A DNA stretch of 64,000 bases from Anatilimnocola floriformis (GTDB lineage Bacteria > Planctomycetota > Planctomycetia > Pirellulales > Pirellulaceae). Position numbers and translations under genes: made by a program. Each line of letters begins with the position of its first letter. Position 1 is the first letter of the stretch. The stretch is from contig NZ_JAMLFW010000001.1 of NCBI RefSeq assembly GCF_024256385.1, positions 4,588,001 to 4,652,000 on the forward strand, read 5' to 3'. Of this stretch, positions 41,901 to 50,501 are shown one piece after another. The notes under the pieces are model-generated. The model searched no databases. It saw only the letters and a program-made list of their open reading frames with translations, and was not told where the DNA came from.

Positions 41901-44900
41901 TCGTCACCGATACGGTCGTGGCAGCGACATCGGAGGTGATGCCGCTCAGCGTGCCGACTTCGCCAATGACGAGCGTCGCGCCAGAGTCATTCTTGAACTT
42001 GATGTCCCCGGCAGCATCGTTATCCATCGCAACGGTCAAGACATTGTTGGAGCTCGTGTCGAGCGTGATGTTCGCTTGCGCTTGCACGCTCAGCGCGTCA
42101 GCTTCGATTTTGCCTGGAATGGTTGGTGAGAAGTAGAGTTGTGACACGTCGCCATTGGCCGATGTCAGGGCAACCGAGTCCAGTCGCCCGCCGCCAGTCT
42201 GTTGAATGAAATAGCTGACAACAAGGTTGCCAGTATTCGTAAGTTCGACAGTCGTGTCCGCGCTATCCGAAGTGATGCCGCTGACACTGCCAACATTGCG
42301 CAGCGAGGCCGAAGAGACCTGGAGCGATGACGAACTGTTATTGAATTCAATCGCGCCTTCCGCATCGGTGTGAGCTTGGAATAGGCTCACGCTATTTGCC
42401 TGGTCCAGCTGAATATCGGATTCAGCAATCACCGTGAGCGCTGTGGCCTGGATCGTGCCAGTCGCGGCCTGCGACACACTGCCATCGGTCGAGGCCAGGC
42501 CAACGTGAAACAGCGAGCCGTTCGTTGACGCGATCGACTGATTCACTACGAGATCATCGGCTGTGTTGATGCCGACGAGCGTCGTGGTCGAAGTCGAGGT
42601 GATTCCAGAGATCCCGTTGACCGTGCCAATCGTCAATGTGCCGCCCGAGTCGTTCTTCAGATACACACCAAAGTTGGTCTGCGTCGTAGCGGCGAACGTC
42701 GAGACGTTGTTCGTCGCGCTATCGAGTTCGATTCTTCCCGTTGCGGAAACACCGAGAGCGGCGGCCGCGATCGTGCCGCTCGCGGTTTGCGTCAAATCGT
42801 TAGGCGTGGTGAGGAGCACGGTGTTGAGTCGCCCGCCGGCAGTCGTTTGAATCGCCTGCTCGATGCTCAGTGCACCCCCAGTTTCGAGCGTGAGATTCGC
42901 AGTTCCCGCGGTTGCGGTGATGCCGATGATTCCGCCTACCGTTCCCACCTTGAGCGAGTTCGTCGAGTCATTCAGGAACGAGATGCTCGCGCCACCGCTG
43001 GTCATGGCCACGGTGCCGACGCTGTTTACGCCCGTCGTCAAATTGATGCTGCCGGCGGCATCCACTGCCAGGCCCGGCGCGGTAATGCCGCCGGTCGCAG
43101 TTTGCGTCACCGTGCCGTTCGCGGTGAGCTCGACCGCGGCAGTCAGCCCACTGGCAGTAATCCCTGCGGCGCCAATGCCCCGAGTTCCCACGTCGACCGT
43201 ACCGATCGTCAGCGCGGTGCTGCTGACCACCTCGAAGTCGCCCGTCGAAGTTCGGCCAGCGAGCGTGCCAATGACGTTACTTGTGCTATTGAGAGCGACC
43301 GAACCGCCCGCGGCGGACAGGTTCGCAGCGCGAACGGCTCCGCCCGAACTGGTCGAGATCGTGCCTCCAGCCTGCAGGGCAACGCTCCCACCCGCGAGCT
43401 TTATGAAACCGTTCTCAAAGTTCGTCGTTGCGCCGGTGAACGAGATGTCGCCGGTCGTGATGAACCGCAGCGTGTTTACCGTGGTTTCGTCGATTGCAGC
43501 CAGTTCATTCGACGTGAAATCCAGCCCACCAAAATTGAACGTGTTATCGAAGGCGATATTGCTCGTCGCCGCGATTTCGACAGCCGGCGCTGAAACCGAT
43601 TGAGTAAGCGCGCCGTTGAGCGCCAGCGAATTGGTTTCGAAACGCAGCGTTCCCGTCGTGCTGTTGCCGGAAATGGTGTTGGCGACATTCACAGCTGCGG
43701 CGCGCAGCGCGATCAGCTGAGACGCATCGTCACCGAGCGTCGTCGCGCCCGAAACGGTGATCGTGCCGCTGGCGGCGACGGTCAGATTGGTCGCGGCGAT
43801 CGCGTTGAGTTCAGTGTTTGTCAGCCCAGGGGCTCCCAGCGTCAGATTCACTCCAGCGCCGAGAGTCTGCAGCAGAACGCTTTCACCAGTGAGGGCCTTC
43901 GAGGCATCGAGATCGAAGACATCGGCATACAGTGACAGCAGTTTCTCCGTTCCGCCGGCGGTCACTGCTTCGTTGACGGTGATGGTCCCTCCCGCTGCCG
44001 ACGATAGGGTGACGTTGCCATTGGTGGTCGTGACACCCGCAACATTTGCTGCCGCAGGTCTACCTGTGGCCAACGTCGAAACCGTCAAATCATTGACCGA
44101 CTTGAAACTGAAATCGCCGACGACGTCGGTCGGCGAAGAGACGAGAAATCCGTACGCATTCACTTTGCCGGCGATCTCTGAAACCTGGTTGTCAGCATTC
44201 AGCGAAACGCCCGCTCCCGCTTCCGCATAAACCGAGTCGGCAGTGATCACAGCTGTAGAGGTTTGCGAAACGGTGAATAGATTCGTTTGCAGATAGCCGG
44301 CCATCAACGACACCGTTTGGCCGGGGGCATTGATGGGTGCTCGCAGAACGACATCGCCCGAGTAGGGGTGAAGATACACCGGGCCGGTGGAGGTGATCGG
44401 CTGATCGATGTCGATCGGCGCGCCTAGTTGTTGGCTGCTAAGCCTTAATCCATTGACGCTGAGAGGTCCGCCCGTTACATCGACATTAGCCCCACCAGCG
44501 TAAATGTCTTCGTTGGCAAAGGCGGCGCTGCCCACGATGGTGACCGAGTTGAAGATATTAGCGTCGACTGCACCCGGGAGGACAGTCACTCTGTCGAAGT
44601 CGGCCAAGTTGAACGTGGCCGTCGAAATGCCGCTAGAAAAGGGGTTGCCATTGATTTGGTGAGTCGTGCTGGTCAGCGTCAACGTGCCGCTCGACGCGGA
44701 CACCGTCAGCTCGCTGCCGGAAAGGTCGGTAGTGATGAGCAACTCCGTGCCCGTGTCGGCCGCCGTGATCGCCATCATCGATCGTTCTTCGAGCGATTCC
44801 AATCGCAACTGCGTGCGGAGCGAATGGCGCGTCGGTTTCGCTAGCAGCTGACGTCGTTCTTTTTTCTGCTTTCGGCTCGGGCCTTGGAGGTTGGTTGTCG

Positions 44901-44934
44901 CCGACTGAAGCCAAGAACTTAAGAAATTAAACAT
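38959..44934 (-). CDS. Giant calcium-binding-repeat surface protein
   Basis: A 1991-residue protein from the ATG at 44934 (MFNFLSSWLQ); an in-frame ATG at 45021 would add 29. The N-terminus has a Lys/Arg-rich stretch and LRLESLEERSMMA, a motif I know from planctomycete exported giants. Residues about 50-1200 are degenerate beta-helix-like repeats of Thr/Ser/Ala/Gly. A cadherin-like domain follows (FTIPEYTAVATLIGTVTATD), then a GEVED-type domain (DFGDAPATYG ... DDEDGV ... GLADDGEVEDYQL). The last 450 residues contain hemolysin-type calcium repeats (GNDTISGGSGPDTIIGGDGT). Likely an adhesin or secreted matrix protein. Confidence 0.85.
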   Translation of the reverse strand: MFNFLSSWLQSATTNLQGPSRKQKKERRQLLAKPTRHSLRTQLRLESLEERSMMAITAADTGTELLITTDLSGSELTVSASSGTLTLTSTTHQINGNPFSSGISTATFNLADFDRVTVLPGAVDANIFNSVTIVGSAAFANEDIYAGGANVDVTGGPLSVNGLRLSSQQLGAPIDIDQPITSTGPVYLHPYSGDVVLRAPINAPGQTVSLMAGYLQTNLFTVSQTSTAVITADSVYAEAGAGVSLNADNQVSEIAGKVNAYGFLVSSPTDVVGDFSFKSVNDLTVSTLATGRPAAANVAGVTTTNGNVTLSSAAGGTITVNEAVTAGGTEKLLSLYADVFDLDASKALTGESVLLQTLGAGVNLTLGAPGLTNTELNAIAATNLTVAASGTITVSGATTLGDDASQLIALRAAAVNVANTISGNSTTGTLRFETNSLALNGALTQSVSAPAVEIAATSNIAFDNTFNFGGLDFTSNELAAIDETTVNTLRFITTGDISFTGATTNFENGFIKLAGGSVALQAGGTISTSSGGAVRAANLSAAGGSVALNSTSNVIGTLAGRTSTGDFEVVSSTALTIGTVDVGTRGIGAAGITASGLTAAVELTANGTVTQTATGGITAPGLAVDAAGSINLTTGVNSVGTVAMTSGGASISFLNDSTNSLKVGTVGGIIGITATAGTANLTLETGGALSIEQAIQTTAGGRLNTVLLTTPNDLTQTASGTIAAAALGVSATGRIELDSATNNVSTFAATTQTNFGVYLKNDSGGTLTIGTVNGISGITSTSTTTLVGINTADDLVVNQSIASTNGSLFHVGLASTDGSVSQAATGTIQATALTVIAESDIQLDQANSVSLFQAHTDAEGAIEFNNSSSSLQVSSASLRNVGSVSGITSDSADTTVELTNTGNLVVSYFIQQTGGGRLDSVALTSANGDVSQLYFSPTIPGKIEADALSVQAQANITLDTSSNNVLTVAMDNDAAGDIKFKNDSGATLVIGEVGTLSGITSDVAATTVSVTTAGYLTVSKSIQTASGGALASVSLTATTGDVGQDSGTLISGTTVALTAGVNIGLDGKLSVGVGDATLTADGAVILRGELELTLTAANDYSAVDVIANSVDLTESDLTITGAYVPTVGDTFTIVTSTSRNGTFVDLDNNDELTLNAEKLRINYSTTDVTLSAIGEPPVVDPAGPFTIPEYTAVATLIGTVTATDPDANTTFTWSITAGNTGGAFAINNAGQITVADASGLVFTTNPTFTLTVQVSDGFNTDTGSVTINLTNVADYDFGDAPATYGVAQHYEGDNGSGPLLGTRDFETASQPNATATGDDANGTDDEDGVTFSSTTLQPRVKTNITLNATAAGIVDAWIDFNRNGVFDVAEKIANGLMVTPGLNTLTVAIPDDAVTGTTYARFRISTTGSTLPTGLADDGEVEDYQLTIQNFAQGTAVLIDDADNPGPTNPDVLVITGRDNVNDAIVVRVTSPGMITVYMNPGIGAIGTFSLASISRMVIAGRSGNDSIVVESTTAKPINTPTTIYGDAGNDTISGGSGPDTIIGGDGTDVMAGNAGDDIFIGGAGNDTISGGAGFDRIVEQPGGANISSTTVRVGTSADAYTQIERIELTGTSGFDYFVFNNLAVNVLIDGAGGSDAVAYTGDGNFVLTDSLLTRTSGSVTSTVTMTGIASATLTGGAANNKFTVSGWTRALAVNGGAGTDTIEDVGSDNYTLTPTQLQRPAKPTVQLNAIENAILTSVAGAVDSKFTIDNWAGTATLTAGAGTDTLAVTDNATTMTLNNTTLTRAGRGAISFNGFEAADLTGGAGANVINASAYAGKLQIDGKGGNDTLTSGSGTAILFGGEGNDTLIAGSGPAVLVGGNGNDTLKVGGTPPGGANAGHAILIGGAGVDNLTGGAGQDLLIDSSTDFDSIAADLANLLAHWTGAGTYAARTSQLAMDLDGALNPDGVSDTLNGGAGALDFFFASLSGAATVKDKLPDINKPGAEIAITNV

Positions 44935-45021
44935 GGGCGACACCATCTGCTGCAGCTCTATGGGTAAGTTGATACCAGAAGCACAGGATTTGGCAGCATC
45001 CCGGATTCGTTGAATCAACAT

Positions 45022-45499
45022 CGGCGTTGATTGGTATGTAGCGTGTGTGAAATTAAGCGCCTCGAAGAAGTCGCCTTGGCGATCGAGCAGAAGCGACTGG
45101 CTAGTCTGCAGCGACTCGGCAGTCAGCGTTTGAGAAGCAGTACTGTTTGGGCAACGTTGGTTTGACGATTTGGCTCATCGCTTCTGACAGTCGGAGGAAA
45201 TTCCCCACCCGTTACCGGGCCCTCGACTTCAAGTGCCTGCGTTTTCAACCGACAACTACCCGCTTCGGTCCGACACGCCGAAGTCGCGAACGGTCCCATG
45301 CCCGGTGCAAAACTCCGTGAAATAAGTTAGGTTCGTGTCGGGTGCATCAGTTTGTGTGTACCTGGCTCGAGCGAAGAGCGGAGTACACCTTAATTCCGAC
45401 GGAAATCGCGGCATATCACTGTGAAGATCGACTTATCGGTGGGAGCCCTGAGACTGCTGACTAATCCTCGCATTCTTCCTAAAAAAAGGGGGGCGTATC
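45022..45499. other. Gap upstream of the giant surface-protein gene
   Basis: About 480 bp, with no recognisable gene. It should contain the divergent promoters of the giant gene and of the small gene at 45500. A run of AAAAAAAGGGGGG at about 45480 precedes the latter's start and may serve as its ribosome site. Confidence 0.4.
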
Positions 45500-45892
45500 G
45501 TGCAGCTGAAACAGCTTGTAGCTCGACTTGAATGGGCAAATCTGAGCCAGCCGAAGAAGCTCGAAATAGCTAGAAAGATTGTCGCTGAACTGAATACGAA
45601 CTTGGGCAAGGTCATAGAACTTGCATCGACGGTTTCGCTTCACACCTTGGAACACGACATTAGACTTGACAGTCAAAGTTGCGCTGAAGGTAATCGAGCG
45701 CCGAAGCTGGCTTTTAGGGTTCCGGGTGGAATCAGTGTATCGCTGCGAAGTCCAGCTGCTGAAGAAACACTGGATGTTTGCGACGACGAAGAACCTGATT
45801 TTGTGTCCTTTGGAGATGCGTCTTATTCAGTTCAGGAACTGATGCTTCCGTATGTCACAAAGTTGGCGAATTTGCTTGTGGACTGCAGCTAA
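45500..45892 (+). CDS. Hypothetical protein
   Basis: A 130-residue protein starting with a GTG behind a G-rich run. The N-terminal third is helical (QLKQLVARLEWANLSQPKKL); the rest is mixed with an acidic segment (VCDDEEPDFVSF). No signal or membrane helix. Not recognised. It is the first of a set of small unknown genes leading to the recombinases. Confidence 0.5.
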   Translation: MQLKQLVARLEWANLSQPKKLEIARKIVAELNTNLGKVIELASTVSLHTLEHDIRLDSQSCAEGNRAPKLAFRVPGGISVSLRSPAAEETLDVCDDEEPDFVSFGDASYSVQELMLPYVTKLANLLVDCS

Positions 45893-45978
45893 TCAAGCGA
45901 CCGCGTTCGGTTCCTTCAAGGATGTCCTTCTATGCCGAATCAATACGTGAACGCGCATCGCGTCGAAGCTCGGCAGTC

Positions 45979-46209
45979 CTAGTTTTTCCCGGCCTTCTTC
46001 GTTCGCCGACGGACTTCAATGCTGGCGATCAGTGTTGAAGCCGAGATGCCCAGAGCGTCGCAAATTCTGAAGAAGACGTCGATGGTCGGCGACTTCTTGT
46101 CATTTTCTAACTGGCTCACGTAGGTGCGGTCGATTTCGGCGTCAAACGCAAGTTGTTCTTGCGTGACCCCCGCGGCCTTTCGAGCTTTTCTCAGTTCATC
46201 CCCCAGCAT
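45979..46209 (-). CDS. XRE-family helix-turn-helix regulator
   Basis: A 76-residue Cro/CI-type repressor. The DNA-binding helices are TQEQLAFDAEIDRTYVSQLE, followed by NDKKSPTIDVFFRICDALGI. It is divergent from the membrane-protein gene at 46281 with a 71-bp gap, so it probably controls that promoter and its own. A similar small regulator lies at 57681. Confidence 0.85.
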   Translation of the reverse strand: MLGDELRKARKAAGVTQEQLAFDAEIDRTYVSQLENDKKSPTIDVFFRICDALGISASTLIASIEVRRRTKKAGKN

Positions 46210-46280
46210 GCTGCGAGCCTAGTAGCACTCGCTGGGAATGTCTGTGTACTATAGTCTACAATTGAAAACTGGAGGTCAGC

Positions 46281-47411
46281 TTGAACTCGAACATGGTGCA
46301 TTCCACGGCGTCCACGGTCTGCAAAGAGTGCGGAAAACCAATTGGCAACGAAGCTTCACTATGCCAGTCTTGTGCCACTCCCGGCCTCGCTCGGCAGTGG
46401 TTCGCAACCCTTTGCCGAAACTTTGCAACAGTAAGCGCGCTTCTTTTTGCCCTCGTGCTTGTCACAACGGCGGATCGAAACTGGATCGCGAACTTGCCCG
46501 TGGTCGTCGGTTTCTGCACAGTCAGCCTACTGATGAGAGGGCTGGCGGGGTTAGTTTGCGGAGATTCGGCGCAACCGTCGCGATGGACGCACGTTATTGT
46601 CGGATTGGCAGTAGTCGGACTAGTCGATTGGCTAGTGCGAAGTCAGCTACTGTGGGGTGCAATTGGTGTCGCGATGGTCGGTACTGCTGGGATTGCGATT
46701 CTATTTTCGATTTACGCTTGGTGGGTTCAACCCGCCACTTCGGCTACAAAATCCGCGGAGCCAGAAACAGTATCAACTGCGACGACCGCCGCTCCGCAAC
46801 CCACCGCAACTGGTGGAAACGGCGGAAGGAATTGGATCGGAATCATCATTGCTGGCATTGTGATTGCGGCCTTGAAAGGGGAGTTTCAAAAGCCAGCGAA
46901 TCGACCTGGCAATGCGAGACCGCAGCAAGTCAATGTGCAACTCACCGGAAATACCGAACGGTTCTGGAACGAGCAAATCGTAAAGCTCGCAATTCTGGAG
47001 CAGTCATTTCCAGAGCCTTCAGTCGAGCAGACGTTTGGTGAGTACATCCTTAGCGCTGAGAAGTATCTGACGAATGGCGTGAACGAGATTCGGGCAACTG
47101 ATGGAGGCGGTGTCGCGGTCGATGCCGTCAGTCTTTTCAATCGGCAACGTAACGACGTCATCCAATTGCGCGATGCGATTATAGCAGCGCGATCAAAAGC
47201 AACGGATGCTGATCTCAATCGACCAGCGCACGAAGTCATAGCGGTCTCAGACGCCGCTTTGGCTGCCAATGCGTTACCCGCTAATGATCCAGCGGTATCG
47301 GCGTTCCTAGCTCTGCTTGGGCGGTTGGACAAACACGATGTTGAGCGAGCAGCGTTGCAAGGCAAGTTATCGGAGAGATTTCCAAATCGCCAGTTCAAGC
47401 TTCCTGAATGA
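46281..47411 (+). CDS. Zinc-ribbon membrane protein
   Basis: A 376-residue protein with a TTG start behind GGAGG. It begins with a zinc ribbon (VCKECGKPIGNEASLCQSCA), then about four membrane helices (roughly residues 45-165), a Thr/Ala/Gly-rich linker with one more helix (NWIGIIIAGIVIAALKG), and a helical C-terminal domain of about 160 residues. Zinc ribbon plus helices is common among unknown bacterial membrane proteins. No specific function can be given. Confidence 0.65.
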   Translation: MNSNMVHSTASTVCKECGKPIGNEASLCQSCATPGLARQWFATLCRNFATVSALLFALVLVTTADRNWIANLPVVVGFCTVSLLMRGLAGLVCGDSAQPSRWTHVIVGLAVVGLVDWLVRSQLLWGAIGVAMVGTAGIAILFSIYAWWVQPATSATKSAEPETVSTATTAAPQPTATGGNGGRNWIGIIIAGIVIAALKGEFQKPANRPGNARPQQVNVQLTGNTERFWNEQIVKLAILEQSFPEPSVEQTFGEYILSAEKYLTNGVNEIRATDGGGVAVDAVSLFNRQRNDVIQLRDAIIAARSKATDADLNRPAHEVIAVSDAALAANALPANDPAVSAFLALLGRLDKHDVERAALQGKLSERFPNRQFKLPE

Positions 47412-47522
47412 GCTTCGAAAGCATCCTTTGCCTCGAACTCGCCAACCTTAATTCCGAGGCGTTTCGCGTCATATCTACTTGGGACGCCTTACTATTTCGA
47501 GAGCATCATTTAGGAGCAAACT

Positions 47523-47987
47523 TTGAAATCAAGTGATTCACCGCACTCTCAGCTTTCAAAGCTGCAGGGGCACGGCCTGAGACTTCGACAGAGCCTCGAT
47601 CAATCTCAGGCAGTCGTCAGCGACCTCAACTCGCAAATTCGATCGTTGTCGGAAGCAGGTCTCGTCCACGAAGTCTTTCTCGTCGGAGATGCCTTTTACG
47701 CCGAACCGTATGAAGGCATCGACGACGCCGATATAGGCAAAGCGTTTGTTTCCACGCTTTCAACACCTAGCGGCTTCGGTGCCGCAGTCTGGGATACCGA
47801 GGAGTATTTCCAGGCATGCAGACAGTTCGATCCTGTCGAGTCTGTTTCGCGCGAGCGGAATGTTCTATTTGCAGAGTTGAGTCCTCGCGCACAGGCTCAA
47901 TTTCTCATCGAAGTTCAGGCATTGATGGATCGCTTTCTCATCGCCATCGGCGCAAAACCTGTACGGCCGAAGTCGCAGGCTTCGTAG
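47523..47987 (+). CDS. Hypothetical protein with N-terminal coiled coil
   Basis: A 154-residue protein from a TTG with AGGAG upstream. Residues 8-40 form a probable coiled coil (LSKLQGHGLRLRQSLDQSQA), followed by a mixed domain with VFLVGDAFYAEPYEGIDDAD and a helical end. Not recognised. Confidence 0.5.
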   Translation: MKSSDSPHSQLSKLQGHGLRLRQSLDQSQAVVSDLNSQIRSLSEAGLVHEVFLVGDAFYAEPYEGIDDADIGKAFVSTLSTPSGFGAAVWDTEEYFQACRQFDPVESVSRERNVLFAELSPRAQAQFLIEVQALMDRFLIAIGAKPVRPKSQAS

Positions 47988-48054
47988 CAGAAATGATCAC
48001 TCTGATCCGGCAATTCGCCAACGCCGAACTTCGGCGAGCAACGAGCATTTCTGA

Positions 48055-48267
48055 ATGCCGCTGCTGATCACCTATCGGGGCAAACCGGTCAAGCGTCGCT
48101 TTCGACTCGGCTCCCATCTCAAACTCATCTTCTTTGCCCCTGCTCGCGGGCAATCTGGCGATCAGTTGATCGTTACTCAACAGGAATGGGACCGAGATGG
48201 TCGCATTCAGTTCGTTACACGACAGCAGATGCCCGACCTACGTCGGCTTGCTGACTACGGCACTTAA
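48055..48267 (+). CDS. Small hypothetical protein
   Basis: A 70-residue basic protein (MPLLITYRGKPVKRRFRLGS). It lies between two unknown genes on the same strand. The predicted strands and charge would suit a nucleic-acid-binding or structural peptide, but nothing more can be said. Confidence 0.35.
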   Translation: MPLLITYRGKPVKRRFRLGSHLKLIFFAPARGQSGDQLIVTQQEWDRDGRIQFVTRQQMPDLRRLADYGT

Positions 48268-48482
48268 CTTCGACGCTCAAGTCGCGTGCCTCCCTGTACG
48301 TGCGATGTTTATCACTCCGTGTGGGAGCGAGGCAGTTGCTTTCAGGTGTTATGCGGCCTCGTCATCGCCGCCGCGCTGGCCTGTGCGGCGCAAGCCTTCG
48401 CCGCTTGGGATGTGCCACTTACGCGCGTCGGACTTCAGCCACTATTTCTGTCCGTTCTTTCACAAGAAAAGGAAAACGCTTC

Positions 48483-49730
48483 ATGCTCAACTCGAATCCG
48501 CTTGGTCATGCCAAAGTCAACACACGCAAATTGGTTTCGCAGTATTTCGCTCAACGACTTCCCGCGGATCGGTGGGAAGCAATGAGAGGTTGCATCGGAA
48601 TCACGTTCCGCCCCGGGGGCTTCAAAGATGATTTTGCTCAGAAGAGTATCCTTCCCGCCGGAACCGCGACTATGTTTCAGCTGCATTACGAGGTACAGGC
48701 AAATCACGCGGGCGAGCCTCGATTGCGCATTCCTATCGTTGCGATCAGAGGATGTGATTTGCCAACCGGAGGGGTCTGTTATGACGAGCAATCCGCTCGC
48801 TTGCGGGTTGATTTGTCGTACCGACCACACGTGGGCGCACGAGGGTGCGTGATCGACCCTGAACGCAATCCGAGCTTGCTCGATACTGCCCTTCGGATCG
48901 ACAAGGCTTGTCAACGAGCGGTTGCAATGAGAAGGCGACTGCAGCGTAACTTCCTTTATCCACGCGTACTGCTGAGTTTCACCAAGGAACTGTTGCCGAC
49001 GTACCGTGACACACCAGCTTTGCGACAACTCGCCGCGCGTCGTCTGCAAGTTCCGGTGCGGAGGCTAGGATCAAACGGCGAACTGCTGCTTGACCGATTA
49101 CTTCGTGAAACTTGGGACCAGGCGGTGTTACCACCAACTCATCCCAGAAATTGGACTGAAACGTATTTGGTACCGGCAGACCTTTGTCCGAACAGTTACG
49201 GATTCTTTCGCATCTACGAGGACTTCACCGATTTGCTTGGTGTTCCGACATGGAATCCCGCCCGGGATTCTATGGTTGATCGCTTTCACAACCCGGCAAA
49301 GGAGATCTTCGGAATACTCGGGCTAGGCGACCAACCAGACTTCAACGAGAAAATCCCGGACGACCTAATCGTACGGATGCTCTCCGAAATGCGATCACGG
49401 ACAGAGGGATTCCGAGTGAATTTCTCTGACGAAGACTTGCTGGACGGTATCACGAGCCCTGAGCAATCACTGATTGCCTGGAGCCGTGTTCTTCCGAAAC
49501 TTCGTGACGGTTTGACAGTCTTTGCAAATCAGTGTTCTACAGATCACGATCTGAAGGCCGCGGTCCTTCAGCCGTCGGAGCCGCTCTGGTTGCGGTTCGC
49601 ATGTCGTGTGCAGGTTTCCCAATGCCTGGACACGACTTCGGTTTCTCCGATCTTTCCTGATAGAGACGCCGAACGGATCCCAGAGCAGCCGGGCTGCACG
49701 AGCACAGAAGGAAATTTGCTCGCCTGCTAG
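48483..49730 (+). CDS. Hypothetical protein, 415 residues
   Basis: Start at the ATG at 48483, with AAGGA at good distance; an in-frame upstream extension to 48300 has no ribosome site. No signal, membrane helix or known motif. It has Arg-rich helical parts (DKACQRAVAMRRRLQRNFLY), a WDQAVLPPTHPRNWTETYLV segment, and a helical C-terminal third. It is the longest unknown gene of the 45.5-50 kb set and ends 50 bp before the next small gene. Possibly the core product of this accessory module. Confidence 0.6.
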   Translation: MLNSNPLGHAKVNTRKLVSQYFAQRLPADRWEAMRGCIGITFRPGGFKDDFAQKSILPAGTATMFQLHYEVQANHAGEPRLRIPIVAIRGCDLPTGGVCYDEQSARLRVDLSYRPHVGARGCVIDPERNPSLLDTALRIDKACQRAVAMRRRLQRNFLYPRVLLSFTKELLPTYRDTPALRQLAARRLQVPVRRLGSNGELLLDRLLRETWDQAVLPPTHPRNWTETYLVPADLCPNSYGFFRIYEDFTDLLGVPTWNPARDSMVDRFHNPAKEIFGILGLGDQPDFNEKIPDDLIVRMLSEMRSRTEGFRVNFSDEDLLDGITSPEQSLIAWSRVLPKLRDGLTVFANQCSTDHDLKAAVLQPSEPLWLRFACRVQVSQCLDTTSVSPIFPDRDAERIPEQPGCTSTEGNLLAC

Positions 49731-49781
49731 TGCGTCGAAGCTGAATGGCCGCGGTTCGCCGCGGCCATTCGATTTCTAACC

Positions 49782-50009
49782 TTGTTAGACCCAATCAACG
49801 AGGAATTCATTATCCGTGACGAGGACAATCTCGAGAACGTGCCAGACGATCGGGCACGTGTCATCGCTTCGCAGCTTCGCCTTTTGGAAATCTTGGCGCA
49901 ACACTCGGCCGAGAAGCTGCGGCTGGGCAACGAAAGTAACGAAGGCCCACAAAAATCAACGCAATCGGTAATCCTGCCAAACGACCAAGGTAGAACCAGA
50001 CGCTGCTAG
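49782..50009 (+). CDS. Small acidic hypothetical protein
   Basis: A 75-residue protein beginning at a TTG (MLDPINEEFIIRDEDNLENV). The first 55 residues are acidic and helical; the last 20 look like unselected sequence. The gap to the next gene (190 bp) should hold the promoter for the excisionase/integrase pair. Confidence 0.35.
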   Translation: MLDPINEEFIIRDEDNLENVPDDRARVIASQLRLLEILAQHSAEKLRLGNESNEGPQKSTQSVILPNDQGRTRRC

Positions 50010-50198
50010 AAATCCTGGACTTGCTCCGATTTTGCGCAACCCCTTTTCTAGCAAGGACCTGTGTCCAAATTGACCACTTTACTTCCTTGACACGCTTTTC
50101 AGATTGACTACAAGTGACTCTGCCCAGGGATTTTCGGCACCGCACTATGCGATGAGCGGTCATGCGCTCAGTCAAAATGCGCAGAAAGAAAATCCCCA

Positions 50199-50450
50199 AT
50201 GTCTATCCAAAGTCGGAAGGGCTACTACTCGGTACGCGAAGTCGCAGAGTTGAGCGGATTGTCCGAGTGCACGATCCGTCGCTACGCTCGCGCAGGAAAA
50301 ATTCCATCGTATCAACCTGCAGGCCCCGGCGGAAAGCTTCGCTTTCCGCTGGACTGCATCGAGCGCTCCGCGACTAGCGTTAATCACACGCCAGCGGCCC
50401 CTAGCCGCCTCTCTGGTCGCAAGCCGAAATGGCTTACCGACCACAACTAA
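50199..50450 (+). CDS. Excisionase/MerR-like DNA-binding protein
   Basis: An 83-residue protein with a winged-helix motif of the excisionase (AlpA/Xis-like) type: YYSVREVAELSGLSECTIRR, then YARAGKIPSYQPAGPGGKLR. The rest is a short basic tail. Located 50 bp before the tyrosine recombinase, it is the natural partner that would set the direction of integration or excision. Confidence 0.82.
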   Translation: MSIQSRKGYYSVREVAELSGLSECTIRRYARAGKIPSYQPAGPGGKLRFPLDCIERSATSVNHTPAAPSRLSGRKPKWLTDHN

Positions 50451-50501
50451 CTTTGCAGCGCAGGCGTCCTAGAGATGATCTGCACTTAGGAGGTTATGCG
50501 C

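Noticed and set aside
38932-44230. Many long plus-strand readings within the giant gene
   Set aside because: They mirror the repetitive Thr/Ser/Gly codons of the minus-strand protein; all are shadows.
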